A DNA stretch of 64,000 nt from Adiantum capillus-veneris (GCA_014529385.2 CM043953.1:87548842-87612841), one strand, 5' to 3'. Numbered from the stretch's first letter, positions 29,416 to 38,905 are shown. The notes: generated by a model from the sequence alone, not told the origin. Numbers and translations: made by a program.

Positions 29416-32400
29416 TCTGGTGATTTCAAGACTGGAGCAGTAATGAGTGCCTCTTTCAATTTCTTGAACGATTCCTCACACTCCTCTGTCCATTCAAAGT
29501 TCACTATTAGCCTGTAAAGTGGTTGGCCTATTATAGCGTACATGTAAATGAATCGTCTATAATATCCACAATGTCCCATAAAGCTCTGTACTTGTTTCGC
29601 ATTGGTTGGTCTAGGCATATCCACTATAACTTTTATCTTCTCTAAATCCGTGGATATTCCGTTTTGTGAGACAATATGTCCCAGAATTCTGCCCTGTCGG
29701 ACCATAAACACACATTTCTCAGGATTGAGACAAATGCGATATGTCCTACATTTCTCAAATACTTTTCTTAGGTGTTCTAGATGCTCATCTCTCAGTAGAG
29801 AATGTACACATAAGTCATCCATGTATATTTCGAGAAACAACCTTAAGTATTCTTTGAAAGCATGCGTCATCAGCCTCTGGAAGGTTGCGGGAGCATTGGT
29901 TAGACCAAAAGGCATAACCCGATAAGCATAAATTCCCCACTCCGTTGCAAAAGCTGTTTTATGTTGATCTTCCAGTGCTATGGCTAGCTGGTTATATCCT
30001 GAAAAACCATCAAGAAAGGAGTATGCTGTTTTCCCTGATACACGCTCTAGAACATGATCAGTTATCGGCAGGGGATAATTGTCCCTGATTGTTGCAGCAT
30101 TCACTTTCTTTAAGTTGACACACACTCGGAGTTTTCCGTTCTTCTTAGGTACTACCACAATCGGAGATACCCAATCAGTGTGTTCAATCTCGTATATGAA
30201 TTCAGCTTCCATTAGCTTATCTATCTCTTCCTTGATTCGCTTAGCAAAAGTATCATTATATGTGTATGGTCTCTGTCTGCTAGGCTTTGCGTCTTGTTTC
30301 AGTGGGATTGAGTGTTGGCATATCGATGGGTCAACTCCCTTTAAGTCCTTATAAGACCATGCAAACACATCCCTGTACTCTCTGAGAAGACTCAAAAGTC
30401 TCTCTTCCTCGCTTGGAGACAAATCTGTGGCTATGTACACCGGTCTAGGTGTCTCACCTGGAGCTGCTAAATCAACTTTTTTTGCATCCTCCGGTCCGTC
30501 ATAAGATTCGTTCTCCTTCCTCTCTCGAATAGGTGGGGTTAATATCACCTTCCTATCCTCTATTGTGAATTTCCTATAGTGAGAGGGAACATCCATGTTT
30601 TCCTTGATTTTGACGTTTTCGTCCTCTCCACTCTCAATTTCTGTCGTCCAAACTTCCTTCAGAGTTTTCTTGAGCTCTCTGTACTTGTTTCTACGTTCTA
30701 ACTTGGACTCCGTGTATTCTCTGTTGCGCTTGTTCTTTTCTGATTTTTCTGTTTCAGTTTTCGTTCCATTCTTTTGAACTTGATTTCTTGAGCCTCTTTT
30801 GTCTTTTCGTAAGCTCTTTTGATCACTGCCTCTCATTCTTCCAGAAATCTTATCCTTAACACAATCTTCAGCCTTTACTAGCATTAGGAATTGATTTTTT
30901 CCTCTTATTCTAGGCATCGGATTGGTTCTAACCCCTTTTGTTTTTTTCTTTGCTCTATAGTGTTTCTGGCGTTGTTTAGTTTGGTTCGGAAAATCATAAA
31001 ATCGGACATCCGTTATAGTTTCTTCGTTTCCGCTTGAATTGTCCGTTGACTCGTTGTCTGCTTCATTTCCCCACTCTGGATGATTGGGAATGTCGTGAAA
31101 CACCTCTTCTTCATCTTCCTTTTCCAGTGTATCGTTCTTTTCAGTTTCTTTTTCGAGTACAGTTCTCAACATGAAATACGGAACCACGTCGTACCCGTCC
31201 TTGTCGCAAAATTTTGTTGTGGGACCATCCGGAATTGCACAAACATCTAGGGTTGCTAGAATGTGTGTCCATTCTAATGGTTCAAACGTGTCCTCTGGAA
31301 AGGGTTCTCCTACATAAGTTTCGTCTTCGATAGCCCTTTCTAAAACACATTCTTCTCGTTTCAGACTTCCACATTTCGAAGCTCCACACATCCATAACTC
31401 CTTGGGTTTACCTAACCAAGCTGGAAATTCGGATCCCGCCAAAGTAGCTGAATCAAACTCCTCTACCGGTGTTCGGTTCACATCTTTGTAGCTATGGTCT
31501 TTCAGGTTCACACGTGTAGTGGTTTCCATATTTCTCAAGTATATGTGATCGTAGCCCCAATCTTGGACCATTTTCAACTGTCTCATGAATGGTCTTCCCA
31601 ATATGATATCATAGTTATTCTCCTTGCCAAAATCGACAATAGCAAAAGTATGTTCGTATTCAATGCCGCAAGAAGTCACTACAACTTTCTCTAATAACCC
31701 CATAGGTTTCTCCATGTGTCCATCTGCTAATTGGAGTTTCAACCTAGTCTTCCTTATTGCTGGTTTCCCCCATTTTTTCCAGATTTCTTTTGTAGCAATG
31801 GCTACCCCAGCTCCGCTGTCTAGTATTGCCATCGTGTTCACTCCTTGGAATTCAACTGGTAAGGTTGTATTCCCCTCTTCACCTTCGCAATACTCTCCGA
31901 CCTTGTTTAAGGGTACAGGCTTAGCGTTCTTTTGTGGTTTGCTCAGCTCTTGTATACCCTCTTGCAGTCTCGATGTTGGATCTTTTATCCCGAATTTCTC
32001 CAAGCATTTTCCTACAGTGGTCCACATATGTGGTCTTAGCCTCAAAAGCTCAGCTAGAGTGATAGTGCATGTCACTGGTGTTGACAAAATCTCTATCAAT
32101 CCTTGCGAGTCCATGACTTTTTCTGATGAGATTCTTCGTGAGGGAAGTGCTCTAATCTCGGATTTTGCTTCATACTCTCCTAAGTATGAAGGTAAGGTTT
32201 TCAGTGAATGAGGTTTGCTCTCCATTGTTCTAACAGAGCCCCCATCTCCCCAGTAAGATTGCAGATCCAAGTCCACTTGAGATCCTGCCTCAAATTCCAC
32301 TATGGGAGGATTCCTGATGTCCTTTTCCCAATTTGTCTGATTAGCTTGGCAACTTAGCTCGTTTGCAAAGTTTGCCTCTCTCACTTGTTTCCAAAATTCA

Positions 32401-33902
32401 TTGTAATCCTCATCTTTTCCGTAAATCCTCTGTATGACTGGATGAAAACTCTCTATCTCCTGATCGGTTGTGTTCAATACTATGCGGTCATCCTTTTGTG
32501 TATTTTCAGGCTTTTGTGCACTGGGAGTCTTTTCAGCTACCCGTGAAACGATAGTCTCTTGCTGAATTGGGTTTTCCTTTCCACAATTCATTGTTTCTTT
32601 TGGTGGTTCTAATAAGGCTTGTGCAGTCTCGATCATTCTCTGGCACATTTCAAGTCTCTGCTTTTCCAATTCCGCGTTTGGGTATGTCATCCACCTCTGT
32701 TCTTGTGTTTGGTTGTTCTTTAACCTAGCTTCGTAAGCTCTCATCAGTGCGTCCAATGGTTCGTGTACTTTGTCGACTAGCACTGATCCCCCTGAGCTTA
32801 AGCTCGTTGTTTCTTTGATACTCTTTTGTTTCGTTCTTTCCGGGCTCATCTCTCGTTTCCCGTTTTGACTCTCAAGTTTTTCTAATCTAGCTTTAGTTTG
32901 CTTTAGTTCCTCAGCTAGAATAGCGTCTTCACGTTCTTTTCTCAACTTCATGCGTGCTTTTCTAGCTTTCCATGTGTTTTTCTGACTCCGCGGTCCTTGA
33001 CTAACCACTTCAGTCGCTAACTTTCCATTCTCAGGTTCTCTAGTGGTTTTCTTAGCTTGAGCTCTAGTAACAACTTGCGTTGGTATCAGAGTTTCATTTT
33101 CAGACCCACTGCTGGTAGGAATAGTTTCTAGCATATTCAATGTCGTCTTTTGCACTTTGTTTGGATTCTTTGAACAATCCTCAATGAAGTGAGTAACCCC
33201 ACACTCAGTGCAATAAGCGTTAATTCTAATGATTTCCGTATGTGGGCAAACATTCATCAGATGGTCACCTCCACACTTGTAACAGGGTCCTAGTGCTGGT
33301 CTTGGTCCCATTTGATTCGTCCTTTGTGGATAGGATGGTCTTTGTCCTGTTAACCCTCCATGAGCTATGAACATCAATGTTCTTGCGTCCAAATTGTATC
33401 TCTCTTCATCAGAAGCACTTGTAATTGTTGGTATTCCAACATTCCCAATCATGCCCCATGGTTCTGGTTGTTTGGGTTCTTCTGGTGGGTAATACATAGT
33501 TGGAGACATGTGTGCACCAGATTCTTCATAATAGGCTTGAACAGGCACTAAGGCTTGTTCTTCCTGATTCTCTAAGGTTGGTGCATATCTAATGCCCACT
33601 GGTCTTGCTCCTGGTAAAGGTGGTTGTTGTCCCAATACCGGTTGCGGTCTTTCTATCCCCATAGGTCCTGGTACATTTCCCGTTGGGTATCGAGGTACTG
33701 GATGTATCTGAGGTGGTGCTAATTGAGCAGGAGGTGCATACTGGCGCTCCCTTACATACCCTTTGTTGTAATAACACTCCTCTGTTGGATGATTTGTCCA
33801 TTTTTGTTCAATAGCACACCATTTCAGTGTTTTTGGCAATGGTTTTTGGTATGGTGCCATCCTTTTTAGAGCATCTTCTATCATTTGCTCTACATTTGGC
33901 AT
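29238..33902 (-). CDS. Gag-Pol main ORF: nucleocapsid, protease, reverse transcriptase, start of RNase H
   Basis: 1,554 codons. Residues 207-219 (CYKCGGDHLMNVC) and 231-243 (CTECGVTHFIEDC) are two CX2CX3HX4C zinc knuckles. A long charged, probably coiled region (about 300-430) precedes the protease with MAILDSGAGVAI (D695) and IILGRPFM. RT spans roughly 1215-1440, with [44 protein letters not shown] and catalytic IYMDDLC at 1359-1365. RNase H begins with HVHIDASAYAIGCIL (D1506) and is cut by a frameshift after TTTEREGLGMM. All RT and protease catalytic residues are present. The ORF overlaps the preceding gag ORF by 13 bp. Confidence 0.92.
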   Translation of the reverse strand: MPNVEQMIEDALKRMAPYQKPLPKTLKWCAIEQKWTNHPTEECYYNKGYVRERQYAPPAQLAPPQIHPVPRYPTGNVPGPMGIERPQPVLGQQPPLPGARPVGIRYAPTLENQEEQALVPVQAYYEESGAHMSPTMYYPPEEPKQPEPWGMIGNVGIPTITSASDEERYNLDARTLMFIAHGGLTGQRPSYPQRTNQMGPRPALGPCYKCGGDHLMNVCPHTEIIRINAYCTECGVTHFIEDCSKNPNKVQKTTLNMLETIPTSSGSENETLIPTQVVTRAQAKKTTREPENGKLATEVVSQGPRSQKNTWKARKARMKLRKEREDAILAEELKQTKARLEKLESQNGKREMSPERTKQKSIKETTSLSSGGSVLVDKVHEPLDALMRAYEARLKNNQTQEQRWMTYPNAELEKQRLEMCQRMIETAQALLEPPKETMNCGKENPIQQETIVSRVAEKTPSAQKPENTQKDDRIVLNTTDQEIESFHPVIQRIYGKDEDYNEFWKQVREANFANELSCQANQTNWEKDIRNPPIVEFEAGSQVDLDLQSYWGDGGSVRTMESKPHSLKTLPSYLGEYEAKSEIRALPSRRISSEKVMDSQGLIEILSTPVTCTITLAELLRLRPHMWTTVGKCLEKFGIKDPTSRLQEGIQELSKPQKNAKPVPLNKVGEYCEGEEGNTTLPVEFQGVNTMAILDSGAGVAIATKEIWKKWGKPAIRKTRLKLQLADGHMEKPMGLLEKVVVTSCGIEYEHTFAIVDFGKENNYDIILGRPFMRQLKMVQDWGYDHIYLRNMETTTRVNLKDHSYKDVNRTPVEEFDSATLAGSEFPAWLGKPKELWMCGASKCGSLKREECVLERAIEDETYVGEPFPEDTFEPLEWTHILATLDVCAIPDGPTTKFCDKDGYDVVPYFMLRTVLEKETEKNDTLEKEDEEEVFHDIPNHPEWGNEADNESTDNSSGNEETITDVRFYDFPNQTKQRQKHYRAKKKTKGVRTNPMPRIRGKNQFLMLVKAEDCVKDKISGRMRGSDQKSLRKDKRGSRNQVQKNGTKTETEKSEKNKRNREYTESKLERRNKYRELKKTLKEVWTTEIESGEDENVKIKENMDVPSHYRKFTIEDRKVILTPPIRERKENESYDGPEDAKKVDLAAPGETPRPVYIATDLSPSEEERLLSLLREYRDVFAWSYKDLKGVDPSICQHSIPLKQDAKPSRQRPYTYNDTFAKRIKEEIDKLMEAEFIYEIEHTDWVSPIVVVPKKNGKLRVCVNLKKVNAATIRDNYPLPITDHVLERVSGKTAYSFLDGFSGYNQLAIALEDQHKTAFATEWGIYAYRVMPFGLTNAPATFQRLMTHAFKEYLRLFLEIYMDDLCVHSLLRDEHLEHLRKVFEKCRTYRICLNPEKCVFMVRQGRILGHIVSQNGISTDLEKIKVIVDMPRPTNAKQVQSFMGHCGYYRRFIYMYAIIGQPLYRLIVNFEWTEECEESFKKLKEALITAPVLKSPDWEKIFHVHIDASAYAIGCILAQPEEGNMDFPICYASRQLNHAEKNYTTTEREGLGMML

Positions 33903-34480
33903 GGTTGTTGTTTGAACATTTTTTTAGTGGTAGTCTCGCTCGCTACGGAGGAGGAGCTACTGGATGCAAAATCTGTATCCGCTGACACCTCTCCATAAAC
34001 CGTACAGTTATCCACTAAGTACAATGCCTCTCTCGTTACTTGCTCGAAACTTGTACAAGCTTTCAAGTGCAAGTCCTTCTTGAGAGTGTCTTTCCTCAGT
34101 CCCTCAATAAAGAGAACAGATAGTCTGTCATCTTGTGGTCGTTCACGTACTGGACATCTCTCAATGTATTGTTTGAAGCGAAGTGAAGCTTCCTTCACTT
34201 TTTCGTGTTCTCTCTGTTTAAAAGCATATATTTGTGAGACCGTATTGTGCTTAATCCCTCGTTTTGAGAATTCCTCAGCAAACTCTCTTAGCAAATGGTC
34301 AATGTCATGGAATCCCCCTATGTTCATTGGTTGAAACCATGTCAATGCAGTACCTTCTAGAGTAAGACCAAATCCCTCGTATTGTGTATGGAAATCTGTT
34401 ATCTGCTCAGCTCTTAAGACTTGCTTAAAGAGTGACACATGTGCATACGGATCTCCTGAACCACCATACTTCTTTGGCAT
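33890..34480 (-). CDS. Gag capsid region of the 19-kb element
   Basis: 196 codons with the retrotransposon gag domain: GDPYAHVSLFKQVLRAEQI, EGTALTWFQ, FAEEFSKRG, REHEKVKEASLRFKQYIERC. The upstream ORF (34586-35701) is its N-terminal extension, separated by about 100 bp in which another frame is open, so two small indels (near 34587 and 34485) probably broke one gag frame. At its 3' end it overlaps the Gag-Pol ORF in the -1 frame, with an A7 run in the overlap. Confidence 0.8.
   Translation of the reverse strand: MPKKYGGSGDPYAHVSLFKQVLRAEQITDFHTQYEGFGLTLEGTALTWFQPMNIGGFHDIDHLLREFAEEFSKRGIKHNTVSQIYAFKQREHEKVKEASLRFKQYIERCPVRERPQDDRLSVLFIEGLRKDTLKKDLHLKACTSFEQVTREALYLVDNCTVYGEVSADTDFASSSSSSVASETTTKKMFKQQPCQM
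33919..33925 (-). promoter_or_regulatory. A7 run, candidate -1 frameshift site between gag and pol
   Basis: On the sense strand ACTAAAAAAATG lies in the short stretch where both the gag frame and the pol frame are open, just before the gag stop at 33890. A slip of one base backwards on the A run would join gag to pol. I infer this from position and sequence only; a plain indel mutation is the alternative. Confidence 0.4.
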
Positions 34481-34585
34481 ACACTTCGGCTACTTGAGAT
34501 GGTCTCATACGTCTATGGTCTGCTACCAATCTCATTGCTCCTGTGTCTCGGCTAAAGCTTTCTCTAGCATCATGGACTTCATGGG

Positions 34586-35701
34586 TTACCCTTGTCGGTT
34601 CCCCGCCCTGAATCTACTACTAGGAGGTAAATGTGATGGTTCCGCTTCAAACCTTGGACCTGGAGTGGTATAGGTGGGGATTGGAACTGCACTACCTCGA
34701 TTCGTCTCCATTGACTCTCTGGAATGTAATGATCCCATTGGTCCGAGCTTCGAGTCCCAAGGTTGACTGAAAGAGTCAGCAACCTGAGTTCTTTGTCCTC
34801 CTGTTGTCATTGAGTTTTGCACTCCAGTTGTTGGTGCTGGTCTATGTGAGCTAGAAGTAACATAATACTGATGTAGTGGTCCCCCAAAGTATGTATATCC
34901 TTCTAATTCTTTCTTGCCCATTGTTGAGTATTGCCTGCCATACTTATCGTAAGCGGCAATTTTCACTTCCGATCCCTCTGTGTAGGTAAAGACATAGAGT
35001 CTTTTTTGGTCTGTCAACTCTCCGGTGTAGGGTTCTTCACATCTATAATAGAGATCTTGCTCCCCATTATTATATTTGTATAGCCCCACATAGATGTTAT
35101 CAGTGTTGATCCTTGTAGTTTCATTCTCTCTTCTTAACCTCGCATTAGGGAAGTTCATTATTGGTGCTTTCTCCTCGAGTTCTTCATCTATTTTGGCTTT
35201 GGTGCCCATCAATCCCCACTTGTCCACAATGTTAGGGTTTAGGACTACCAAGTACATGGTACCCTCGTCATCTAGATATCTATCTCCGCTATAGCTCACA
35301 GGCACTAAGTCCTTGAACTCACTAGGTCTTTCTTCTATCTTTACACAATAGCGGTCCATTCCATCTTTGTAGATCTTTGCACCTTGCTCATTGTCGTACT
35401 GATATTTTATGAACAATAGCTTCATTGTGGCGGAAGGGTTTGATGATCCTGCTGCCATATTTTCTCTGTTGTTCCTGTTCGAGTGTTCGGTGAAAATCTC
35501 GTAAGACCTCTCCGAAGAAGTATCAGAAACACTTCCTTCAAAGATCGGCTCTAATGGTTGCACCCAACTTTGGTTTACACTTCCCTCGGTTGATATGACA
35601 CTTGCTGGTTCCCCTTGTTTTGGTTGATTATTCCGGAGATTCCTGCCCGATCTCAAATTCATCAATTCCCCTAAAGGACTGTAACTTTTCCGTCTCGGCA
35701 A
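34586..35701 (-). CDS. Gag N-terminal extension of the 19-kb element
   Basis: 371 codons starting MPRRKSYSPLGELMNLRSGR. The LRSGR motif near the start is typical of plant gypsy Gag N-termini. The middle (residues about 85-260) is unusual for a Gag: a folded-looking region rich in aromatic residues (MKLLFIKYQYDNEQGAKIYK, GTMYLVVLNPNIVDKWG, IYVGLYKYNNGEQDLYYRC). The C-terminus is low-complexity. The start at 35701 is 131 bp downstream of palindrome cluster B. The stop at 34586 follows a G run and the reading continues in another frame into the capsid ORF, so a one-base indel is likely. Confidence 0.75.
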   Translation of the reverse strand: MPRRKSYSPLGELMNLRSGRNLRNNQPKQGEPASVISTEGSVNQSWVQPLEPIFEGSVSDTSSERSYEIFTEHSNRNNRENMAAGSSNPSATMKLLFIKYQYDNEQGAKIYKDGMDRYCVKIEERPSEFKDLVPVSYSGDRYLDDEGTMYLVVLNPNIVDKWGLMGTKAKIDEELEEKAPIMNFPNARLRRENETTRINTDNIYVGLYKYNNGEQDLYYRCEEPYTGELTDQKRLYVFTYTEGSEVKIAAYDKYGRQYSTMGKKELEGYTYFGGPLHQYYVTSSSHRPAPTTGVQNSMTTGGQRTQVADSFSQPWDSKLGPMGSLHSRESMETNRGSAVPIPTYTTPGPRFEAEPSHLPPSSRFRAGNRQG

Positions 35702-37070
35702 TTTGTTTTCCCCAAGTTTTTGTGGTCAGAATTGATCCAAACTGATTGATACTTGGTCAATTGTTTAATCTTGTCAGTTGGACAACTTCTGTTTCATCAA
35801 GTGAGAATTTTGTCGCAGTTATGCTGAAAAAGACATTATACGCGTATGATGTCTTTTTTCACAGATTTGACTATTTTGGTTATGCTCACTCTCAGTGGCC
35901 CCTTTATGCTCTGTTCACTCACAAAATTCAGTTTGAACTCTGTTTGAGCAAGTTATGGCTAATTTAGGCTTTTCTTGGCAATTTTCCGCTTTTGACTTGT
36001 TTTTTGGGTCAATTGTGATCCAAATGGGATGAAACTTGAAATATAACCTCTAGACAGCTATTACAATGGATCTGTGTTAGCAAAGTATCAAAATATGTCC
36101 AAAATTAGGTCAAAGACATCATACGCGTATGATGTCTTTTTCATCAATTTGGGTCCAAACTTGATATTTATGCTTCCTACAGTGCCTGTAACAATCTTGT
36201 CAGGTCAGATATAAAAATAAGCAGTGGATGTGCCAAAAGACATTATACGCGTATGATGTCTTTTGTCCCAGATTTTGACTATTCTTGGTTTTAAGCCTTC
36301 TCCAATGTTTATAATTGAGCTTCAAGTGTTTTTGTCAGGTTTGAATGTAAAAACAAGATTTGAATCCAAAATTTCCTATTCTTTGCGTTTCTTGGACTCC
36401 GACTTGTCTTTTTGGGTTTCTTTGAGTGTTAATGCTCTTGTTTTAAGTTGATCTTAGGGTAAAACCCCCCTTCTAAACACTCTGGTAAAGTCAAAAATTC
36501 TGTTTTGGTCTCTGTTTGGTCATTTAGACATCATACGCGTATGATGTTTAAAGTTGCAGATTTCCAGTTTTTCAGCACAGAACTCTTCCAATAGCTCTTT
36601 TAAGTGCTCAGCAACAATCAGTTACACAGAAAATTTTTCTGAACTTTGTTTATTGCATATTTCACTACCAAAGCGACTTTTTTCAGTGATCTAACATGCA
36701 ATCAAACACATCAAGCAAATAGAACACCAATTGATAGCTCTAGATCAGGATCAAATCAGGCCCTACCTAAGCTACTTCTAATCATAAAATGGATTTTTTG
36801 CAATTGAAAATATAAAGAGATTTACTACCACACAAGGAGTAGCAAATGATTTTTATGTCAACAACCACTTAAACACCATCAAAAACAATCTAATCTAAGC
36901 TAAACTAAAAATACTGTCAACACGGAAGACCCAGGAATACCCCACTTCCTAGTATCTCTCGAGACCTTCGGAGTCCACCACTCCTAGATCTTTTCTAACT
37001 AAACTATACAAAGTAGTTTATACGACTCACCTTGTAGGATTAGTCTAAGGTCACCTACTTAGGGCTCTCG
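35702..37070. other. Leader (5' untranslated region) of the 19-kb element
   Basis: It extends from the PBS to the gag start with no ORF of note. It holds palindrome cluster B (35831-36548). The part nearest the PBS (36549-37070) is AT-rich, then turns to CTAGATC/CACC-containing unique sequence; I see nothing further in it. Confidence 0.7.
35831..36548. repeat. Palindrome cluster B (four copies) upstream of gag
   Basis: Copies lie at 35832-35853 (one T for C), 36115-36136 (perfect), 36239-36260 (one T for C) and 36527-36548 (last base T). Spacings are 283, 124 and 288 bp, matching the first three spacings of cluster A (283, 135, 285). The shared text CTTTTTCATCAATTT after the 36115 and 23851 copies supports common origin of the two clusters. 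Confidence 0.95.
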
Positions 37071-37088
37071 TCCCCGGCAGCGGCGCCA
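37071..37088 (-). other. Primer-binding site of the 19-kb element
   Basis: On the minus strand TGGCGCCGCTGCCGGGGA begins two bases after the LTR terminal CA. This is the common plant gypsy PBS form (TGGCGCCGTTGCCGGGGA) with one change; the tRNA is not assigned here. Confidence 0.9.
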
Positions 37089-37090
37089 AA

Positions 37091-38044
37091 TGTTAAGGCG
37101 GTTACGCCGCTAGCGGAAGCTAAATAGCGAGAACTCAACCAACAACAGAATTTGTCAGACGAGGACGAAGCTTGACCCGCAGGCGCATGGAAACAACTAG
37201 GTGGGTGTCAAATCACCTACTCGACCTTCTAATGACAATCACTACTAAGGAAATCAAATCTAAGTTCTAAAATACGCAAGTGACGGAAATCCGTACTACG
37301 AACGAATGCTATACGAAACAGGATCTAGAATCATCGAATCGATCTCAAACTCAAGGGGAAGTCTATGCACTAGGTAAGAACAACACCCTAAAGACTTGAA
37401 CTGCAAAATCAACCTATAACCACTCCGTGCGGCAAACGCGTATGAAGACAGGCCGAAAAATACAGGTGACCGAAACTTGACCCCGAAGGTACTAATGTGT
37501 AGCTCTACTCGTTGTGGTTCTATAGATATGCTGCACGCTCTATTCCGACACACAAGTTGGAAGAAAACTCACACCGAAGCTCGTAGGAACTTACCACACA
37601 TAGAAGCCGATAGCGCGCACTCTTGGTATCTGTGCATAGCTCTCACCGTTGCTAACACAATGGCGGTGTCGCTTCTCCAATGGCGGCCCCGTAGCTCGCG
37701 TAGCAAGAAGAAAGACTCTCTCTCTCTCTCTCTCTCTCTCAGACACAGTCACGGCGCTCAAAAACTCACTTTGATTAATTGAGTCCCCTTAGGTTACAAA
37801 ACTTTGGCTTATATACCTCAGCCTTGGAGGTGAGAACATCTCTAATTATTTACATCAACAGGTGAAATTACTTCGGGATTACAAGCTGGAAACTCAATTG
37901 AGTCTCGTTACTTAATGAATGGCTCAAATCAAAATTAATGTCGGAAAGACATTTATTACAATCAATGGTTACAAAATGATGGGTGTGAGCAAAAATGTGG
38001 GTGTGATCCTCTGCTGGCTCAACACTTCCTCTGCTGGCTCAACA
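37091..38044 (-). repeat. 5' LTR of the 19-kb element
   Basis: It pairs with 18986-19939 (954 bp each, three differences). A minus-strand TATA box (TATATAAGCC) lies at about 37806-37815 and would drive transcription of the element. The ACGCGTATGA half-site is at 37436-37445. The outer end is followed by the CTTTT target duplication at 38045-38049. Confidence 0.95.
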
Positions 38045-38330
38045 CTTTTCGTGTGAGCCTACTTAAGCCCTACAAAGGAGAGCCACCAAGTGAACCAATT
38101 ATTGAAAGCCCCCCAAAAATCGAAGGCCAAAAAGAGGTGCTACAACCGGAAGCTATCCTTCGGCATGAGGACAGGGTATTACGACGGTAAGATTATTCGA
38201 CGGTATCTTATTAAGCTAAAAAATTATCCTTTTGAAGATGTAAGATGGATGTATGAACCTTGTCAATGCTTACAATGCTACATTAGAGTAAGCAAATGTA
38301 CATATTTCTTTTAAATGATCAATGTTTTTG
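38045..38330 (+). pseudogene. Chromovirus integrase C-terminus and chromodomain
   Basis: This resumes the chromovirus reading frame cut at 18985. VSLLKPYKGEPP follows the target duplication directly, then LQPEAILRHEDRVLRR and, after a one-base shift, GKIIRRYLIKLKNYPFEDVRW. The last two blocks match the chromodomain (the ILxxR start and the YLIKWKGY-type core, here with leucine for the first tryptophan). Chromodomains of this type bind modified histone tails and guide insertion into heterochromatin. The frameshift at about 38185 disables it. Confidence 0.8.
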
Positions 38331-38649
38331 TCTTATAAGACTAATTCTCTTTTTATTGTGCACAAATTTAAGTAGTATCCATGCAAAGAATCATGTTTGT
38401 GATGACGACGTCTCTCAAACACTAGGTGCAATTTGTCACTCTACTTTGGGAGAATGAAATGCACTCAATAGGAGACATTCTTGCGGCAACAAAGTCTCCC
38501 AAGCCCCAAATGGATTAGTCATACATCTTGGAATGATGTCCTAGGGTAAAAAGGGATCCTCTACCCGCTAAGAAACATCGACTAATGACTAAGGCTTTAT
38601 CTCTTCTACCTCATAGTCGAGGATGATTGTAATTTCAAGAGAGAGGTAA
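38331..38649 (+). other. Chromovirus 3' untranslated region with polypurine tract
   Basis: No ORF. It ends with the purine-rich AAGAGAGAGGTAA at 38637-38649 directly before the 3' LTR (TGCATAAAACC at 38650). Confidence 0.7.
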
Positions 38650-38679
38650 TGCATAAAACCTAATATCTAGCCAACCCAA
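38650..38679 (+). repeat. First 30 bp of the chromovirus 3' LTR
   Basis: TGCATAAAACCTAATATC and the following CCAACCCA match the start of the 5' LTR at 12343. The copia LTR begins at 38680, so the LTR is interrupted here and resumes at about 41116. Confidence 0.85.
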
Positions 38680-38905
38680 TGTTGGAATTAGGGTTGCAGA
38701 GAAACCCACACAGCTTGGAGAAGACGAAGGAAGCTCAAGGCACACAATAGGAAGTGTGTTACTTAGTGTGCAATGGAAAGATAGATAGCCCTAGAGTGAT
38801 GGGCGTATATACAATGCTCGGGGGAAAAAACCTCCTAAAGAGGGAAAAATGCCCCGGCGGTCCTAGTGTGTTCACACACATCACTACCACATATATATGG
38901 TAACA
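38680..38905 (-). repeat. Copia 3' LTR
   Basis: 226 bp, starting TGTTGGAATTAGGG and ending ATATATGGTAACA on the plus strand, so TG...CA on both strands. A TATA-like TTGTATATACGCC is on the minus strand near 38805-38817. Confidence 0.75.

Larger units (their letters stand above)
18986..38044 (-). mobile_element. Young 19,059-bp Ty3/gypsy element nested in the chromovirus
   Basis: Two 954-bp LTRs (18986-19939 and 37091-38044) differ at three positions by eye (19382/37487, 19531/37636, 19649/37754). The target duplication CTTTT is present at 18981-18985 and 38045-38049. The PBS is at 37071-37088 and the polypurine tract at 19940-19954. Sense-strand order: leader with palindrome cluster B, gag, protease, RT, RNase H, two H2C2 modules, integrase, second protease-like domain, internal polypurine-like tract, palindrome cluster A, accessory ORF, 3' LTR. 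I see no archaeal-type second RNase H, so this is not a typical Tat element despite its size. Confidence 0.95.
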
